Shown one piece after another: positions 48,441 to 58,805 of a stretch of DNA of 64,000 nucleotides. Numbering within the stretch: the first letter of the stretch is position 1; each line of letters begins with the position of its first letter. The DNA is taken from contig CAKSSJ010000002.1 of the NCBI GenBank assembly GCA_934488615.1, positions 1-64,000 on the forward strand. Direction: 5' to 3'. The DNA is from an uncultured Eubacteriales bacterium. GTDB lineage: Bacteria; Bacillota; Clostridia; Oscillospirales; Acutalibacteraceae. Under the pieces are notes generated by a model, which saw nothing but the letters and a program-made list of their open reading frames with translations, had not been told where the DNA came from and did not search any database. A program made the translations under genes and the position numbers.

Positions 48441-50831
48441 TTAATTTTTGATTAACTTTGCAAAGTTCGCCATAAGCTTTTTGGTTCCCGATTTTTCAAA
48501 GGCAATTTCCAAAAGCGTATCGTTGCCCATGCTCTTGGCAGAAAGAATAACGCCCTGTCCGAACACCTTGTGGGTGACGGTATCGCCGATCTTGTAGGTC
48601 TCCTTGCTTGCGGCGGCAGGCTGAGGCTTCTTCGCCGCAGTCTGAGCCGTGAAGCCGCGCTTGATAGGTCTGCCGCTTGTGAAATCCTCGCCGAAGTCCC
48701 TGTAGGGCTCGTCCTCGGCGCTTCTTCTGTATGAAGAATATGAGGTAACACCCGTCTTTTCCGTCAGATCATCGGGAATCTCACCGAGGAAGCGCGACGG
48801 CGCATTATGTGTCGTTGAGCCGAACATAAGGCGCGTTCTTGTATTCGTCAGATACAATTCCTGCTTTGCTCTCGTTATGCCGACATATGCAAGGCGGCGC
48901 TCCTCCTCCATATCGTCGGGATTGTAGATCGACTGATTTCCCGGGAAAACTCCGTCCTCCATGCCGATTATAAATACAACGGGGAATTCAAGTCCCTTCG
49001 CCGAGTGAAGAGTCATCATAACGACGGTATCTGAATCGGCATTGTAGTTGTCGATATCGGTCATGAGGGCAATTTCTTCAAGAAAGCCGTTGAGCGTAGG
49101 CTCGTCGCTCTCCTCCTCGTAACGCATGAGGTTCGCTTTAAGCTCGTTGAGGTTCTCTTTTCTGTCCTGCGCCGTGTCCTTATCAAGGTCAAGGAACTGA
49201 TAATAGCCCGTCATGCTTAAGGTTTTTTCAAGCAGTTCATGAGGCTTCAATTCCTGTGCCGCCTCGATAAGCTCCTTGATCATAGCGCTGAACTGCAAAA
49301 GCTTCGACGATGCACGGCTAAGTGACGGGTAGGAATCCGCATTCGAGATGATCTCAAACATGCTGACACCGAGTCCTGCGGCGATTTCCGACGCATTGTT
49401 AAGCGTTGTATCGCCTATTCCCCTCTTGGGCTCGTTTATGATACGGCGAAGTCTGACGTTATCCGCCGTGTTGTTGATAAGTGTAAGATACGCAAGAGCG
49501 TCCTTGATTTCCTTACGCTCATAGAAGCGCAGACCGCCGATAATCCTGTACGGAATACCTGCACGGACGAACGCATTTTCAATCGTGCTCGACTGTGCGT
49601 TCATTCGATAGAGTACAGCATGGTCGGACATCTTCTTGCCTGCAGCAACGTCCTTCATTATCGTGTCTGCAACAAAGCGTGCTTCCTCTCTCTCGTCATA
49701 TGAGGTGTTGACGGTAATCTTGTTGCCCTTGCCGTTAGCCGTCCAAAGGTTTTTGCCCTTGCGCTGACTGTTGTTGGCAATGACGGCGTTTGCCGCGTCA
49801 AGGATAGTCTGAGTTGAGCGGTAGTTCTGCTCAAGTCTAATCGTCTTTGCGTCGGGATAGCGCTCCTCGAAGCTCAGAATATTCTGAATTGTAGCTCCGC
49901 GGAACTTATAGATACTCTGGTCGTCATCGCCGACAACGCAGATATTTCTGTACTTCTCGGCGAGCAGGCTTGTCAGCACATACTGCGCATGGTTGGTGTC
50001 CTGATACTCGTCAACCAATATGTATTTGAATTTATTCTGATAGTAATTTCTGACTTCTTCGTTCTTCTGCAAGAGCTCGACGGTTCTGAAAATCATATCG
50101 TCAAAGTCCATTGCATCGGCATTTTTAAGAAGCTTCTGATAGCACTTGTACGCTTCGCCTATCGCCTTTAAGCGAACATCTCCGCCCGCCTGAGCAATGT
50201 ACTCATCGGGCGTTATAAGCTGATCCTTGGCACGGCTGACCTCTTTAAGAATGGTCTTGTGCGAAAGCATTTTATCATTGATATCGAGAAGTCTCTGCGC
50301 CTCCTTCATAACACGCTTTGAATCGTCCGTGTCATAGATCGTGAAGCGGTTCGTATAGCCGATAAGATCGCCGTAGCGTCTCAATATCCTTGCACAGCAG
50401 GAGTGGAACGTGCTCGCCCAGATATCGTTTGCGGCGTCGCCGAGCTTGGCGGCAAGTCTGCTCTTGAGCTCCGAAGCCGCTTTGTTGGTGAACGTAATGG
50501 CAAGTATCTCCCACGGAGCCGGAGCATTGACTGTCAAGAGATCATATACCTCGAACAGATCCGTTGTCGGGTCGTTAAGGTACTGCCTCATGATAGCGAT
50601 ATCGTTTTCGGTCGGTTCAAACTCGGAATAGTCTGAATTGTAAGCATTGCCGTATTTAATAAGATTAGCGATTCTGTTTACCAAAACCGTTGTTTTTCCG
50701 CTGCCCGCACCTGCAAGAAGCAGCAAGGGGCCATTTACTGCATAGATAGCCTCTTGCTGCCTGTCATTCATTCTTTCAAAATCTTTTGCAATTATACGGC
50801 GGCGAAGTTCTAAAAATTCGTCTTTAAGCAT
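48441..50831 (-). CDS. pcrA: ATP-dependent DNA helicase PcrA/UvrD
   Basis: 796 residues. SF1A helicase motifs: NDRQQEAIYAVNGP (Q motif), LAGAGSGKTTVLVNRI (Walker A, 40-47), ILVDEYQDTN (Walker B), VVGDDDQSIYKFRGA, RLEQNYRST and MTLHSAKGLEFPVVFI. The C-terminal tail (about 720-796, IGDTVTHKVFGQGVILSAKS) is the Tudor-like RNA-polymerase-binding domain of PcrA. It starts 13 nt after pfkA. Confidence 0.95.
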   Translation of the reverse strand: MLKDEFLELRRRIIAKDFERMNDRQQEAIYAVNGPLLLLAGAGSGKTTVLVNRIANLIKYGNAYNSDYSEFEPTENDIAIMRQYLNDPTTDLFEVYDLLTVNAPAPWEILAITFTNKAASELKSRLAAKLGDAANDIWASTFHSCCARILRRYGDLIGYTNRFTIYDTDDSKRVMKEAQRLLDINDKMLSHKTILKEVSRAKDQLITPDEYIAQAGGDVRLKAIGEAYKCYQKLLKNADAMDFDDMIFRTVELLQKNEEVRNYYQNKFKYILVDEYQDTNHAQYVLTSLLAEKYRNICVVGDDDQSIYKFRGATIQNILSFEERYPDAKTIRLEQNYRSTQTILDAANAVIANNSQRKGKNLWTANGKGNKITVNTSYDEREEARFVADTIMKDVAAGKKMSDHAVLYRMNAQSSTIENAFVRAGIPYRIIGGLRFYERKEIKDALAYLTLINNTADNVRLRRIINEPKRGIGDTTLNNASEIAAGLGVSMFEIISNADSYPSLSRASSKLLQFSAMIKELIEAAQELKPHELLEKTLSMTGYYQFLDLDKDTAQDRKENLNELKANLMRYEEESDEPTLNGFLEEIALMTDIDNYNADSDTVVMMTLHSAKGLEFPVVFIIGMEDGVFPGNQSIYNPDDMEEERRLAYVGITRAKQELYLTNTRTRLMFGSTTHNAPSRFLGEIPDDLTEKTGVTSYSSYRRSAEDEPYRDFGEDFTSGRPIKRGFTAQTAAKKPQPAAASKETYKIGDTVTHKVFGQGVILSAKSMGNDTLLEIAFEKSGTKKLMANFAKLIKN

Positions 50832-50844
50832 AATTTGATTTCCT

Positions 50845-51822
50845 TTAGATTGAAATTATGTTTGCCATCTTGTAAAGATCCATGTCAATATGCTTCTTCA
50901 TGTTGAGAGCCTCGAAAATATCGTAATCAACGATCTGATCCTTCTGCATTGCAACAACACGGTTGCCGATGCCGTCCATAAGAAGCTCAACTGCTCTGTA
51001 GCCCATCTGGCTTGCAACAACGCGGTCTCTTACTGTCGGTGAGCCGCCGCGCTGAACGTGAGCGAGAACCATTGCTCTTGACTCAACGCCCGTCTCCTCC
51101 TCGATTGCCTTTGCAAGCTCGTCAACGGTGATGTTTCCGTCAGCCGTTACGCCCTCGGCAACGATAACAAGGAAGTGCTTCTTACCTGTTTTCTGAGTAC
51201 GGCGGATTCTGTCGAATACGTCTCTCTTAAGGTCAAACTCAACCTCGGGGATAAGGATAGCCGTTGCGCCGACTGCGATACCTGCGTTAAGAGCAAGATA
51301 GCCTGCACGTCTGCCCATAACCTCAATAACAGAACAGCGATCATGAGAAGCCGATGTGTCACGGATTCTGTCAACCATTTCCATAATCGTGTTAAGGCAT
51401 GTGTCATAGCCTATTGTATAATCGCAGCAAGCGATATCGTTGTCGATAGTGCCCGGAATACCTACACATGGAATTCCGCGCTCGGAAAGGTCTCTTGCGC
51501 CTCTGAACGAGCCGTCGCCGCCGATAACAACGATGCCCTCAATGCCGTATGCATGGCAGATCTCGATAGCCTTCTGCATACCCTCCTCAGTTGCAAATTC
51601 CTTGCTTCTTGCGGAATGGAGCATCGTGCCGCCTCTGTGGATAATATCGCAAACTGTGCGAATCTCCATCGGGATGAGAGAGCCCTCCATAAGGCCCTTA
51701 TAGCCGCGGTCAATACCGTAAACCTTGATGTGATTCTCGCATGCTGTACGAACAACTGCACGAACGGCAGCGTTCATTCCCGGGGCGTCTCCGCCGCTTG
51801 TCAAAACTCCGATTGTCTTCAT
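50845..51822 (-). CDS. pfkA: ATP-dependent 6-phosphofructokinase
   Basis: 325 residues. GGDAPGMNAAVR (ATP site, 10-21), GGDGSFRGARDLSERG, catalytic GTIDNDIACCDYTIGYDTCL and MGRRAGYLAL. Typical bacterial PfkA, the committed step of glycolysis. AGGAGGAAG upstream of ATG 51822. It follows dnaE, an order common in Clostridia. Confidence 0.96.
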   Translation of the reverse strand: MKTIGVLTSGGDAPGMNAAVRAVVRTACENHIKVYGIDRGYKGLMEGSLIPMEIRTVCDIIHRGGTMLHSARSKEFATEEGMQKAIEICHAYGIEGIVVIGGDGSFRGARDLSERGIPCVGIPGTIDNDIACCDYTIGYDTCLNTIMEMVDRIRDTSASHDRCSVIEVMGRRAGYLALNAGIAVGATAILIPEVEFDLKRDVFDRIRRTQKTGKKHFLVIVAEGVTADGNITVDELAKAIEEETGVESRAMVLAHVQRGGSPTVRDRVVASQMGYRAVELLMDGIGNRVVAMQKDQIVDYDIFEALNMKKHIDMDLYKMANIISI

Positions 51823-51908
51823 TATAACTTCCTCCTAAGGATTCACTAAAAAATTCTATATGATGATACACCTAATTAAAAAAAATGTCAAATAAAACAG
51901 AAAAATAT

Positions 51909-54900
51909 TTACTGAAAAACTACATTTTCTTCGCCGAGAACACGTTTAAGCTCGTTTATCAGCGGTTCGTTGACGTCAACACTGCGCTCATACGGCTGAT
52001 GAACATATTTTCCCGTGTCAGCAAAATAATAGTACAGCGGAACTCTGCCGTCAAAAATCGCAAGAAGCTTTTCCGCCTGAGCCTGCTCGGGAGTACCCTC
52101 CGTCGGGAATTTTAGAAACAGTCCGCTTCGCCTTTTCTTAGCGGGAGCGGCAGACTGTGTCGGGCTTTGTCCGCCCTTTTTCGCATAATAATCCTTCGCC
52201 GTCTCAGCAGTGTAAATATGCTCGCAGATCAGCTTTGACGGCTCCTCATCGCGGACATCGAGCCGTCCGTAAAATACGAGCACCCTACCCTCCTCAAGCA
52301 TCATTGCGTTTTCCATCAAAATCTTCGGGAATACGATAACCTCAATTGAGCCCGAGGTGTCCTCAACGTTGACGAACGCCATCGTCGTGTCGCTCTTTGT
52401 GATTTTTTTCTTCACATCGGTTATTATGCCCATTATCTTGGTTCTTTCTCCGTCCTTATGCGAAGAATGTATATTTTCGCCGCTGTTTGCAAGCTCGGCT
52501 ATTCTCACGCAGCCCATTGAAGCCGCAAGCTCGGCATGAGCCGCCATGGGATGACCCGAGAGATACAAGCCCGTTGTCGATTTTTCCATTGCAAGAAGCT
52601 CGCTTTGCGGAAATTCGTCGAAGAATTTTAATGCCGACTCAGAATGAGACTCGCCGCCCACGGAATCAAACAGACCTATCTGACCCTCAACGTTCCTGCG
52701 TTTCTTTGAGTCAAGCTCGTCAATTATCTCGTTCATTGCCATGAGCATCTGACGGCGGTTTGCGCCCAAACCGTCGAGTGCGCCGCATTTTATGAGACTT
52801 TCGACCGCTCTTTTATTAAAATCAGCACCGTGCATTCTCGAGCAGAAATTATAAAACGAGGTGAACTTGCCTGCATTTCTCTCCGAAATGATATTCTTAA
52901 TAAAGCTTCTGCCGAGATTTTTTATTGCTAACATTCCGAAGCGGATATTTCCGTCAGAAACGGTGAAATTGTCATAGCTCTCATTGACGTTCGGCGGCAG
53001 GATCTTAATACCTATCCTGTTACATTCATCAGTATATTCCGTTACCTTGTCCGTATTGTCAAGAACGCTTGAAAGAAGCGCCGCCATGAATTCGCACGGG
53101 TAATGGCATTTGAGATATGCAGTCTGATATGCGACGTAGGCATATGCCGTTGCATGAGACTTATTGAACGCATACGAGGCAAACGATGACATATCGTCAA
53201 ATATATCGTTGGCAACCTCGGCAGGTATTCCCCTTTTCACACAGCCGTCACATTCAACCGTTCCGTCCTCACGCACCATACCGTAAATGAAGTTTTTGCG
53301 TTCCTTTTCCATGACGTCGTGCTTTTTCTTGGACATCGCACGGCGGACAATATCGGCTCTGCCGTAGGAATATCCCGCAAGCGAACGGAATATCTGCATG
53401 ACCTGCTCCTGATAAATCATACAGCCGTAGGTAACTTCAAGAATATCACGGAGCTTTTCGGTCTTGTAAACCGTCTTTTCGGGGTGATGCCTGTTTTCGA
53501 TGTAAGTGTTTATCGAATCCATCGGACCGGGGCGGTAAAGCGAGATAACAGCTATCAGATCCTCAATATCGACGGGCTTCAGTCCGACAAGCACACTTTT
53601 CATGCCTGCCGATTCAAACTGGAATACGCCCTCGGTCTGACCCGAAGCCATCATCTCATAGGTCGCCTTGTCGGTTATGTCAATTTTGTTTATATCAAAG
53701 CTCTTGTCTTTTAATTTTATCATCTTGACCGCATCGTTTATAACGGTCAGCGTCCTCAGCCCGAGGAAATCCATCTTGAGAAGTCCCAGCTCCTCAAGCG
53801 TCGTCATCGTGTACTGAGTGACAGGCGAATTATCGTTGAGCGCAAGCGGAACGTAGCTTGCCACGGGGTCTCTCGTTATAACAACACCTGCCGCATGGGT
53901 CGAGGTGTGTCTCGGCATACCCTCAACCTTCATTGAGGTGTCAATAAGGTTCTTTATCTCGTCACTGCTTTCATAAAGCGAACGGAATTCGGGCGATTTT
54001 TTAAGCGCATTTTGAATCGTTATATTCAGCTCTCTTGGCACCTGCTTTGAAACGTTATCGACAACATTATAAGGAATTCCCATCGCCCTGCCGACGTCAC
54101 GGATAGCCGCTCTCGCCGCAAGCGTTCCGAAGGTTACGATCTGCGCAACATGGTCTGCACCGTACTTTTCGATAACGTAGTCAATTACCTCTCCCCTGCG
54201 CTCGTAGCAGAAATCAACGTCAAAGTCGGGCATGCTGACACGCTCGGGGTTGAGAAAACGCTCAAAGAGAAGATTATATTTCATCGGGTCTATTCCTGTT
54301 ATACCTATACAATAGGCGGCAATACTGCCTGCTCCCGAGCCTCTGCCCGGACCGACGGGAATGCCCTTGGATTTTGCATATCTAATAAAGTCATGGACTA
54401 TCAGGAAATAATCGACATAGCCCATTTTATTTATAACGTCAAGCTCATAGTCGAGCCTGTCGAAATATTCCTTCGGCGGATTTTCGCCGTAGTTTCTGTA
54501 CATTCCGGCGTAGCACTGCTCCTTGAACCATTCAAAATGATCCCTGCCGTCGGGCACCTCAAAATGAGGAAGCTTCGTGTTGCCGAATTCAAAGTCATAA
54601 CTGCACTGCTCGGCGATAATCTGCGTGTTTTCTATCGCCTCGGGAACATGGGAGAAAAGCTCGTACATTTCCTCCTCGCTCTTTAAATAGAACTCGTCGC
54701 TGTCAAATTCAAGCCCGTTGCCCTGACCAAGTGTAGTATTGGTCGCAATGCAGATGAGCACCTGCTGAATCTTGCTGTCCTCCTTGCGGACATAGTGCGT
54801 ATCGTTCGTCGCAACGAGCGGAATTCCCGTTTCCTTTGAAAGTCTTATGAGCATCGGTTCGATCTGCTTCTGCTCGCGGATTCCGTGATTTTGAAGCTCA

Positions 54901-55418
54901 AGATAGAAATTGCCCTGACCGAAAACATTATTATACCAAAGAGCCTTTTCCTTTGCCCTCTCGTAATCGTCAGCCATCAGCGCCCTCGGGATTTCTCCCG
55001 CAAGGCATGCCGAAAGAGCGATTATACCCTCGTGGTACTGTTCCAAAAGCTCACGGTCGATTCTCGGCTTTGTGTAAAAGCCCTCAGTCCATGCCTTTGA
55101 AACCATTGAAATAAGATTCTGATAGCCCGTTGCGTTCTTGCAAAGAAGAACGAGGTGGTATCTCTCATTGTCAAGAGCGTGAACCTTATCCTTGCGTCCT
55201 CGCGAAGCAAGGTAACATTCGCAGCCGATAATCGGCTTGATTCCTCTCGCCTTCGCCTTTTTATAAAAATCCACAGCGCCGTACATAACGCCGTGGTCGG
55301 TAATAGCCATGGAATCCATGCCCAGCTCAACCGCACGGTCAAGCAGGTCGTCAAGACGGCATGCTCCGTCAAGTAAGCTGTATTCCGTATGTAAATGAAG
55401 ATGTGTAAAACTCAACAC
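51909..55418 (-). CDS. dnaE: DNA polymerase III alpha subunit DnaE
   Basis: 1169 residues. Start GTG 55418 or TTG 55415 (AAAGGAGG upstream). N-terminal PHP domain (FTHLHLHTEYSLLDGACR, MAITDHGVMYGAVDF), C-family polymerase core with catalytic PDFDVDFCYERRGEV and GRGSGAGSIAAYC, helix-hairpin-helix near ~830, and an OB-fold near ~1000 (ERTKIMGIITDVKKKITKS). It lacks the 3'-5' exonuclease of PolC. Probably DnaE1- or DnaE3-like in Clostridia terms; lagging-strand or accessory replicative polymerase. Confidence 0.95.
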   Translation of the reverse strand: MLSFTHLHLHTEYSLLDGACRLDDLLDRAVELGMDSMAITDHGVMYGAVDFYKKAKARGIKPIIGCECYLASRGRKDKVHALDNERYHLVLLCKNATGYQNLISMVSKAWTEGFYTKPRIDRELLEQYHEGIIALSACLAGEIPRALMADDYERAKEKALWYNNVFGQGNFYLELQNHGIREQKQIEPMLIRLSKETGIPLVATNDTHYVRKEDSKIQQVLICIATNTTLGQGNGLEFDSDEFYLKSEEEMYELFSHVPEAIENTQIIAEQCSYDFEFGNTKLPHFEVPDGRDHFEWFKEQCYAGMYRNYGENPPKEYFDRLDYELDVINKMGYVDYFLIVHDFIRYAKSKGIPVGPGRGSGAGSIAAYCIGITGIDPMKYNLLFERFLNPERVSMPDFDVDFCYERRGEVIDYVIEKYGADHVAQIVTFGTLAARAAIRDVGRAMGIPYNVVDNVSKQVPRELNITIQNALKKSPEFRSLYESSDEIKNLIDTSMKVEGMPRHTSTHAAGVVITRDPVASYVPLALNDNSPVTQYTMTTLEELGLLKMDFLGLRTLTVINDAVKMIKLKDKSFDINKIDITDKATYEMMASGQTEGVFQFESAGMKSVLVGLKPVDIEDLIAVISLYRPGPMDSINTYIENRHHPEKTVYKTEKLRDILEVTYGCMIYQEQVMQIFRSLAGYSYGRADIVRRAMSKKKHDVMEKERKNFIYGMVREDGTVECDGCVKRGIPAEVANDIFDDMSSFASYAFNKSHATAYAYVAYQTAYLKCHYPCEFMAALLSSVLDNTDKVTEYTDECNRIGIKILPPNVNESYDNFTVSDGNIRFGMLAIKNLGRSFIKNIISERNAGKFTSFYNFCSRMHGADFNKRAVESLIKCGALDGLGANRRQMLMAMNEIIDELDSKKRRNVEGQIGLFDSVGGESHSESALKFFDEFPQSELLAMEKSTTGLYLSGHPMAAHAELAASMGCVRIAELANSGENIHSSHKDGERTKIMGIITDVKKKITKSDTTMAFVNVEDTSGSIEVIVFPKILMENAMMLEEGRVLVFYGRLDVRDEEPSKLICEHIYTAETAKDYYAKKGGQSPTQSAAPAKKRRSGLFLKFPTEGTPEQAQAEKLLAIFDGRVPLYYYFADTGKYVHQPYERSVDVNEPLINELKRVLGEENVVFQ

Positions 55419-55470
55419 GCCGCCTCCTTTATTAGCTGTTAAATTACAGCAAAATTTATATATTTAATCC

Positions 55471-56364
55471 CTACCTGTACTTATCCGCAATTTCCATTAT
55501 TTTCATGAGCCTGTGATTAACTCCCGAGCGCGAGATAGGCACCGTGAGATTCTCACCGAGCTGTTTTAGAGACATATCGGGGTTTTCTCTGCGTAAAACC
55601 GCGACCTCTTTAAGCTCGTCCGAAAGCGAGTCAAGCCCCTGCTTTTTCTCGATGATCTCTATCGCTTCAACCTGCGCCAGTCCTGCCTCGATCGAGCGGC
55701 TCATGTTGGCAGATTCAAAATTCATCTGCCTGTTTATCTTATTTCTGACATCCTTCTGAATTTTTATTCCCATAAGCTCAAGGCTTGAGTTGATCGCACC
55801 CATAAGCGTCAGCAGATCCTCTATGCTCTCGCTTTCCTTGAGGTAAATAACATGCGAATACTTTCTGATGATATGCTTCGCTTTAAGTCCGAAATCTGTG
55901 AGGATTTTCAGAAGATCCAGGCTGAGATTGTGGTAAGGCACAACAAATTCAAGGTGATATCCCTTATCGGGATTGCCTATTGAACCGCAGGAAAGAAAAG
56001 CTCCTCTCAGAAATGCGCCGTAGCATTCATCGTCCTCCAAAACGCCCCTGTTCACCCTGAGCGAAACGGAATTCACGGAATGGTCAAAGTATTCTATAAT
56101 GCGCTTTCTGCCCTCCGCTGTCGGCACCTTGAGTGTGTATTTTCCGCTTTTAAGCTGACCGACGGTAGTTTCGACACCCGAGGTTTCCGCAATTGCTTTT
56201 TCAAAGGCAGACATAACCTCGGCATAGTCAGTAGCACACGATACCGACCTTGAAGTAAAGCTCTTGCCGTAAAGCAAAAAGCCGTACGCAAAGGCTCGTT
56301 TACAGCAATCTGACGTAAACTCAAGCTCCGATAATTCATTTTTCACTCCTGCAGTGAATGACAT
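55471..56364 (-). CDS. whiA: DNA-binding protein WhiA
   Basis: 297 residues. N-terminal LAGLIDADG-like domain (ECYGAFLRGAFLSCGSIGNP, YHLEFVVP) and C-terminal helix-turn-helix (NPDMSLKQLGENLTVPISRSGVNHRLMKI region, about 255-290). WhiA affects cell division and chromosome segregation in Firmicutes. It starts 15 nt after rapZ; the usual yvcK between the two is absent. Confidence 0.95.
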   Translation of the reverse strand: MSFTAGVKNELSELEFTSDCCKRAFAYGFLLYGKSFTSRSVSCATDYAEVMSAFEKAIAETSGVETTVGQLKSGKYTLKVPTAEGRKRIIEYFDHSVNSVSLRVNRGVLEDDECYGAFLRGAFLSCGSIGNPDKGYHLEFVVPYHNLSLDLLKILTDFGLKAKHIIRKYSHVIYLKESESIEDLLTLMGAINSSLELMGIKIQKDVRNKINRQMNFESANMSRSIEAGLAQVEAIEIIEKKQGLDSLSDELKEVAVLRRENPDMSLKQLGENLTVPISRSGVNHRLMKIMEIADKYR

Positions 56365-56379
56365 CTGTTTATACCCCTG

Positions 56380-57237
56380 TTATTTTTCTATATCTCTGTG
56401 TTTAACGCTGACGCTGTAACCGTGCTTCAGCAGATTTTCTCTTATCTTTTCGGCAAAACAAACCGAACGGTGTCTGCCGCCCGTACAGCCGATCGCTATA
56501 ACGAGCTGGCTCTTGCCCTCCTCGATATAAAGAGGAACCGTGTAGTCAATTAAATCGTTAAGCTTATTGAGCACATTGACCGAATGCTCGGAATTCATGA
56601 CATATTCGCTGACATCCTGTTCAAGGCCTGTTCTGTACTTCATCGACGGAACATAGAACGGATTCGGCAGACAGCGAACATCAAAAACAAGATCCGCGTC
56701 ACTCGGGATTCCGTACTTGAAGCCGAACGACATACAGCGAATTTTCAATGCGCTGTCGGGATTGTCAAGAAAAAGCTCATTGACTCTCTGCTTGCACTCG
56801 GCAACGCTCGATTTTGACGTGTCAATGATGTAATCGGCTTTCATTCTGATATTAAGAAGCTTTTCGTGCTCCATTGCGATCGCCGCATGAAGTGAGCCGT
56901 CGCACTTATCAAGCAAAGGGTGCTTTCTTCTTGTCTCCTTATATCTTCTGACGAGAACCTCCTCGGTTGCATCGACAAAGAGCACTTTATAGTTATAATT
57001 CTGCTCTTCAAGAAGCTGAAGAACATGCGGAAACTCATTAAACATCTTTTCACCGACGCGGATATCCGTAACGGTCGCGATCTTCTGCGTGTTATCCGTC
57101 TTGCTTACAAACTGAGCAATGGTCGGAATTATTGCAGGCGGAAGATTATCGGCGCAGAAATAGCCGAGATCCTCCAGAGCGTCAACAACGGCAGACTTGC
57201 CCGCGCCCGACATTCCTGTAACAATTAACAATTCCAT
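56380..57237 (-). CDS. rapZ: RNase adapter / nucleotide-binding protein RapZ (YvcJ)
   Basis: 285 residues from ATG 57237; the longer in-frame start adds 15 odd residues. P-loop TGMSGAGKSAVVDALEDLG (8-15), FVDATEEVLVRRYKETRRKHPL, and the C-terminal GCTGGRHRSVCFAEKI. In Firmicutes it acts in nucleotide signalling and cell wall regulation; in E. coli it controls GlmZ RNA. Confidence 0.95.
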   Translation of the reverse strand: MELLIVTGMSGAGKSAVVDALEDLGYFCADNLPPAIIPTIAQFVSKTDNTQKIATVTDIRVGEKMFNEFPHVLQLLEEQNYNYKVLFVDATEEVLVRRYKETRRKHPLLDKCDGSLHAAIAMEHEKLLNIRMKADYIIDTSKSSVAECKQRVNELFLDNPDSALKIRCMSFGFKYGIPSDADLVFDVRCLPNPFYVPSMKYRTGLEQDVSEYVMNSEHSVNVLNKLNDLIDYTVPLYIEEGKSQLVIAIGCTGGRHRSVCFAEKIRENLLKHGYSVSVKHRDIEK

Positions 57238-57300
57238 AAAAATACCATTCCTTTCGAGGTGTAAACAGTGTGTAATTCTCAATTAGAAGAAGCCTGCCTT

Positions 57301-57502
57301 GGCTCCCCTGTAGGGGAGCTGTCACGGCTTGCCCGTTACTGAGGGGTTAAATTCAAGTGAAAAGATAAAAGTGAATAGTGAAAAGAAGCGGTGGCTTTGC
57401 AATGTAAAGCATTAAAATAATAACCTTTTCTTTTTTCTATATTATCTTAACATAACCCCTCCGTCGCTCCTTCGTCGCGCCACCTCCCCTGCATGGGAGG
57501 CA
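57301..57502. repeat. facing double-hairpin units around an AGTGAAGAG tail
   Basis: Left: GGCTCCCC-TGTA-GGGGAGC, GTCACGG/CCGTTAC hairpin, TGAGGGGTTAAA, then tail AAGTGAAAAGATAAAAGTG (third copy) ending TTTGCAATGTAAAGCA. Right in reverse: CCTCCC/GGGGAGG, GGCGCGAC-GAA region, GGAGGGGTTATG. The rest of the 455-bp gap (57503-57692) holds two short overlapping ORFs on opposite strands with no ribosome-binding site; I could not assign it. Confidence 0.75.
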
Positions 57503-57692
57503 AGGTGATACAGCGCCAACCAGTCCCCAATCCGAGGTTGTGATAAAATTGTTCACAGTGCATTTTGCAGATTGGGTGCTGTATGAACATTATAAAATCA
57601 AGGCATGAGATTTTTTCGTTAGACGGAGCAAATTTCTCGAAGGCTATATTCTTATATGCCGAGAGGGATTTGGTTCGTATCACGGAAAAAGA

Positions 57693-58604
57693 TCAGCCAA
57701 CCGTAATTAAACGCACTTCGGGTTCAAGATGTACACCCTTCTCTTCATAAACCCTGTCCTGTACATATTTGATAAGGTCGATAACGTCCTGCGCGGTCGC
57801 TCCGCCCTTGTTTATGATAAAGCCTGCATGCTTCTCGCTGACCTGCGCTCCGCCGACGGAACAGCCCTTAAGACCGCATTCTTCGATCAAACCGCCCGCG
57901 AAATAACCGACAGGACGCTTAAAGGTACTGCCTGCGCTTGGGAATTCGAGCGGCTGTTTATCCTTGCGGCGCTGCAAAAGCTCCTGCATTTTGGCTTTAA
58001 TTTCGGCTTTGTTACCCTTTTTCAGCTTCATGATGAGCGTTGTTATAATATAGCCGTTGTGCTCGTAAGCGCTCGTTCTGTATGCGAGTCCGAGCTCGTC
58101 GCCCTTTAGCGAGCCGAGATTTCCGTCAGAGTCAATGTGACGGCACTCAATGAGTACGTCCTTCATTTCGCCGCCGTAAGCGCCTGCGTTCATGTACGCC
58201 GCACCGCCTGCACTGCCCGGAATCCCGAATGCGAATTCCAAGCCCGTAAGCTCGTTTTCAAGCGCAAAATTGCAGACCTTGCTCATCGTCATACCTGCGT
58301 CGCAGACTATCGTATCGCCGTTCACAAGCTCGATTTTCGGCTCGGGACGGCACATATTTATAACAACCGTTTTAAGCCCCGCATCACAGATAAGCATGTT
58401 GCTTCCGTTGCCGAGAATGAACGGCTTGATATTCTCTTTTTTACATTCTTTAATAACCGAAACGAGCTGTTCATCGTTCAGCGGAGTGAGCATAACCGAC
58501 GCATTTCCGCCGATGCGGAAGGTCGTGTATTTGCTCATCGGAACCTCACGCTCGGCCTTACAGCCGATGCCCGTTGCGTATTCAAAAATCTTATCGAAGC
58601 TCAT
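57693..58604 (-). CDS. murB: UDP-N-acetylenolpyruvoylglucosamine reductase
   Basis: 303 residues from ATG 58604 (GGGAG upstream); an earlier in-frame start adds 11 non-matching residues. FAD-binding motifs: YTTFRIGGNASVMLTP, ILGNGSNMLI, FAFGIPGSAGGAAYMNAGAYGG, and catalytic serine in FPSAGSTFKRP. Second step of UDP-MurNAc synthesis. Both flanking gaps contain dispersed repeats inserted into the otherwise conserved hprK-to-dnaE cluster. Confidence 0.95.
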   Translation of the reverse strand: MSFDKIFEYATGIGCKAEREVPMSKYTTFRIGGNASVMLTPLNDEQLVSVIKECKKENIKPFILGNGSNMLICDAGLKTVVINMCRPEPKIELVNGDTIVCDAGMTMSKVCNFALENELTGLEFAFGIPGSAGGAAYMNAGAYGGEMKDVLIECRHIDSDGNLGSLKGDELGLAYRTSAYEHNGYIITTLIMKLKKGNKAEIKAKMQELLQRRKDKQPLEFPSAGSTFKRPVGYFAGGLIEECGLKGCSVGGAQVSEKHAGFIINKGGATAQDVIDLIKYVQDRVYEEKGVHLEPEVRLITVG

Positions 58605-58690
58605 TGTGTCTCCCTTGGTTGGTTTGTGACGCCTCACCTACGGTCAATATCATCGACTTGGCATGTTTGCCGATAGAAGAAATTTATCAA

Positions 58691-58716
58691 GGCTTCCCCT
58701 TGAGGGGAAGGCTGTC
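58691..58716 (+). repeat. degenerate first hairpin of the dispersed repeat
   Basis: GGCTTCCCC-TTGA-GGGGAAGGC with GTC following, of the GCTTCCCC subtype seen at 10104. It lies in the gap between murB and glk. Confidence 0.6.
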
Positions 58717-58805
58717 AAACGGCATCTGCCTTCAAGTTTTTTAAAGCAGATAACATTGCACATTCTTCAAGGCGGGGCTAAATAACCTCTGCTACTTACT
58801 GAGTC

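Noticed and set aside
57565..57750. Plus-strand ORF of 61 codons before murB
   Set aside because: No good ribosome-binding site, overlaps the end of murB on the other strand, and no recognisable domain.
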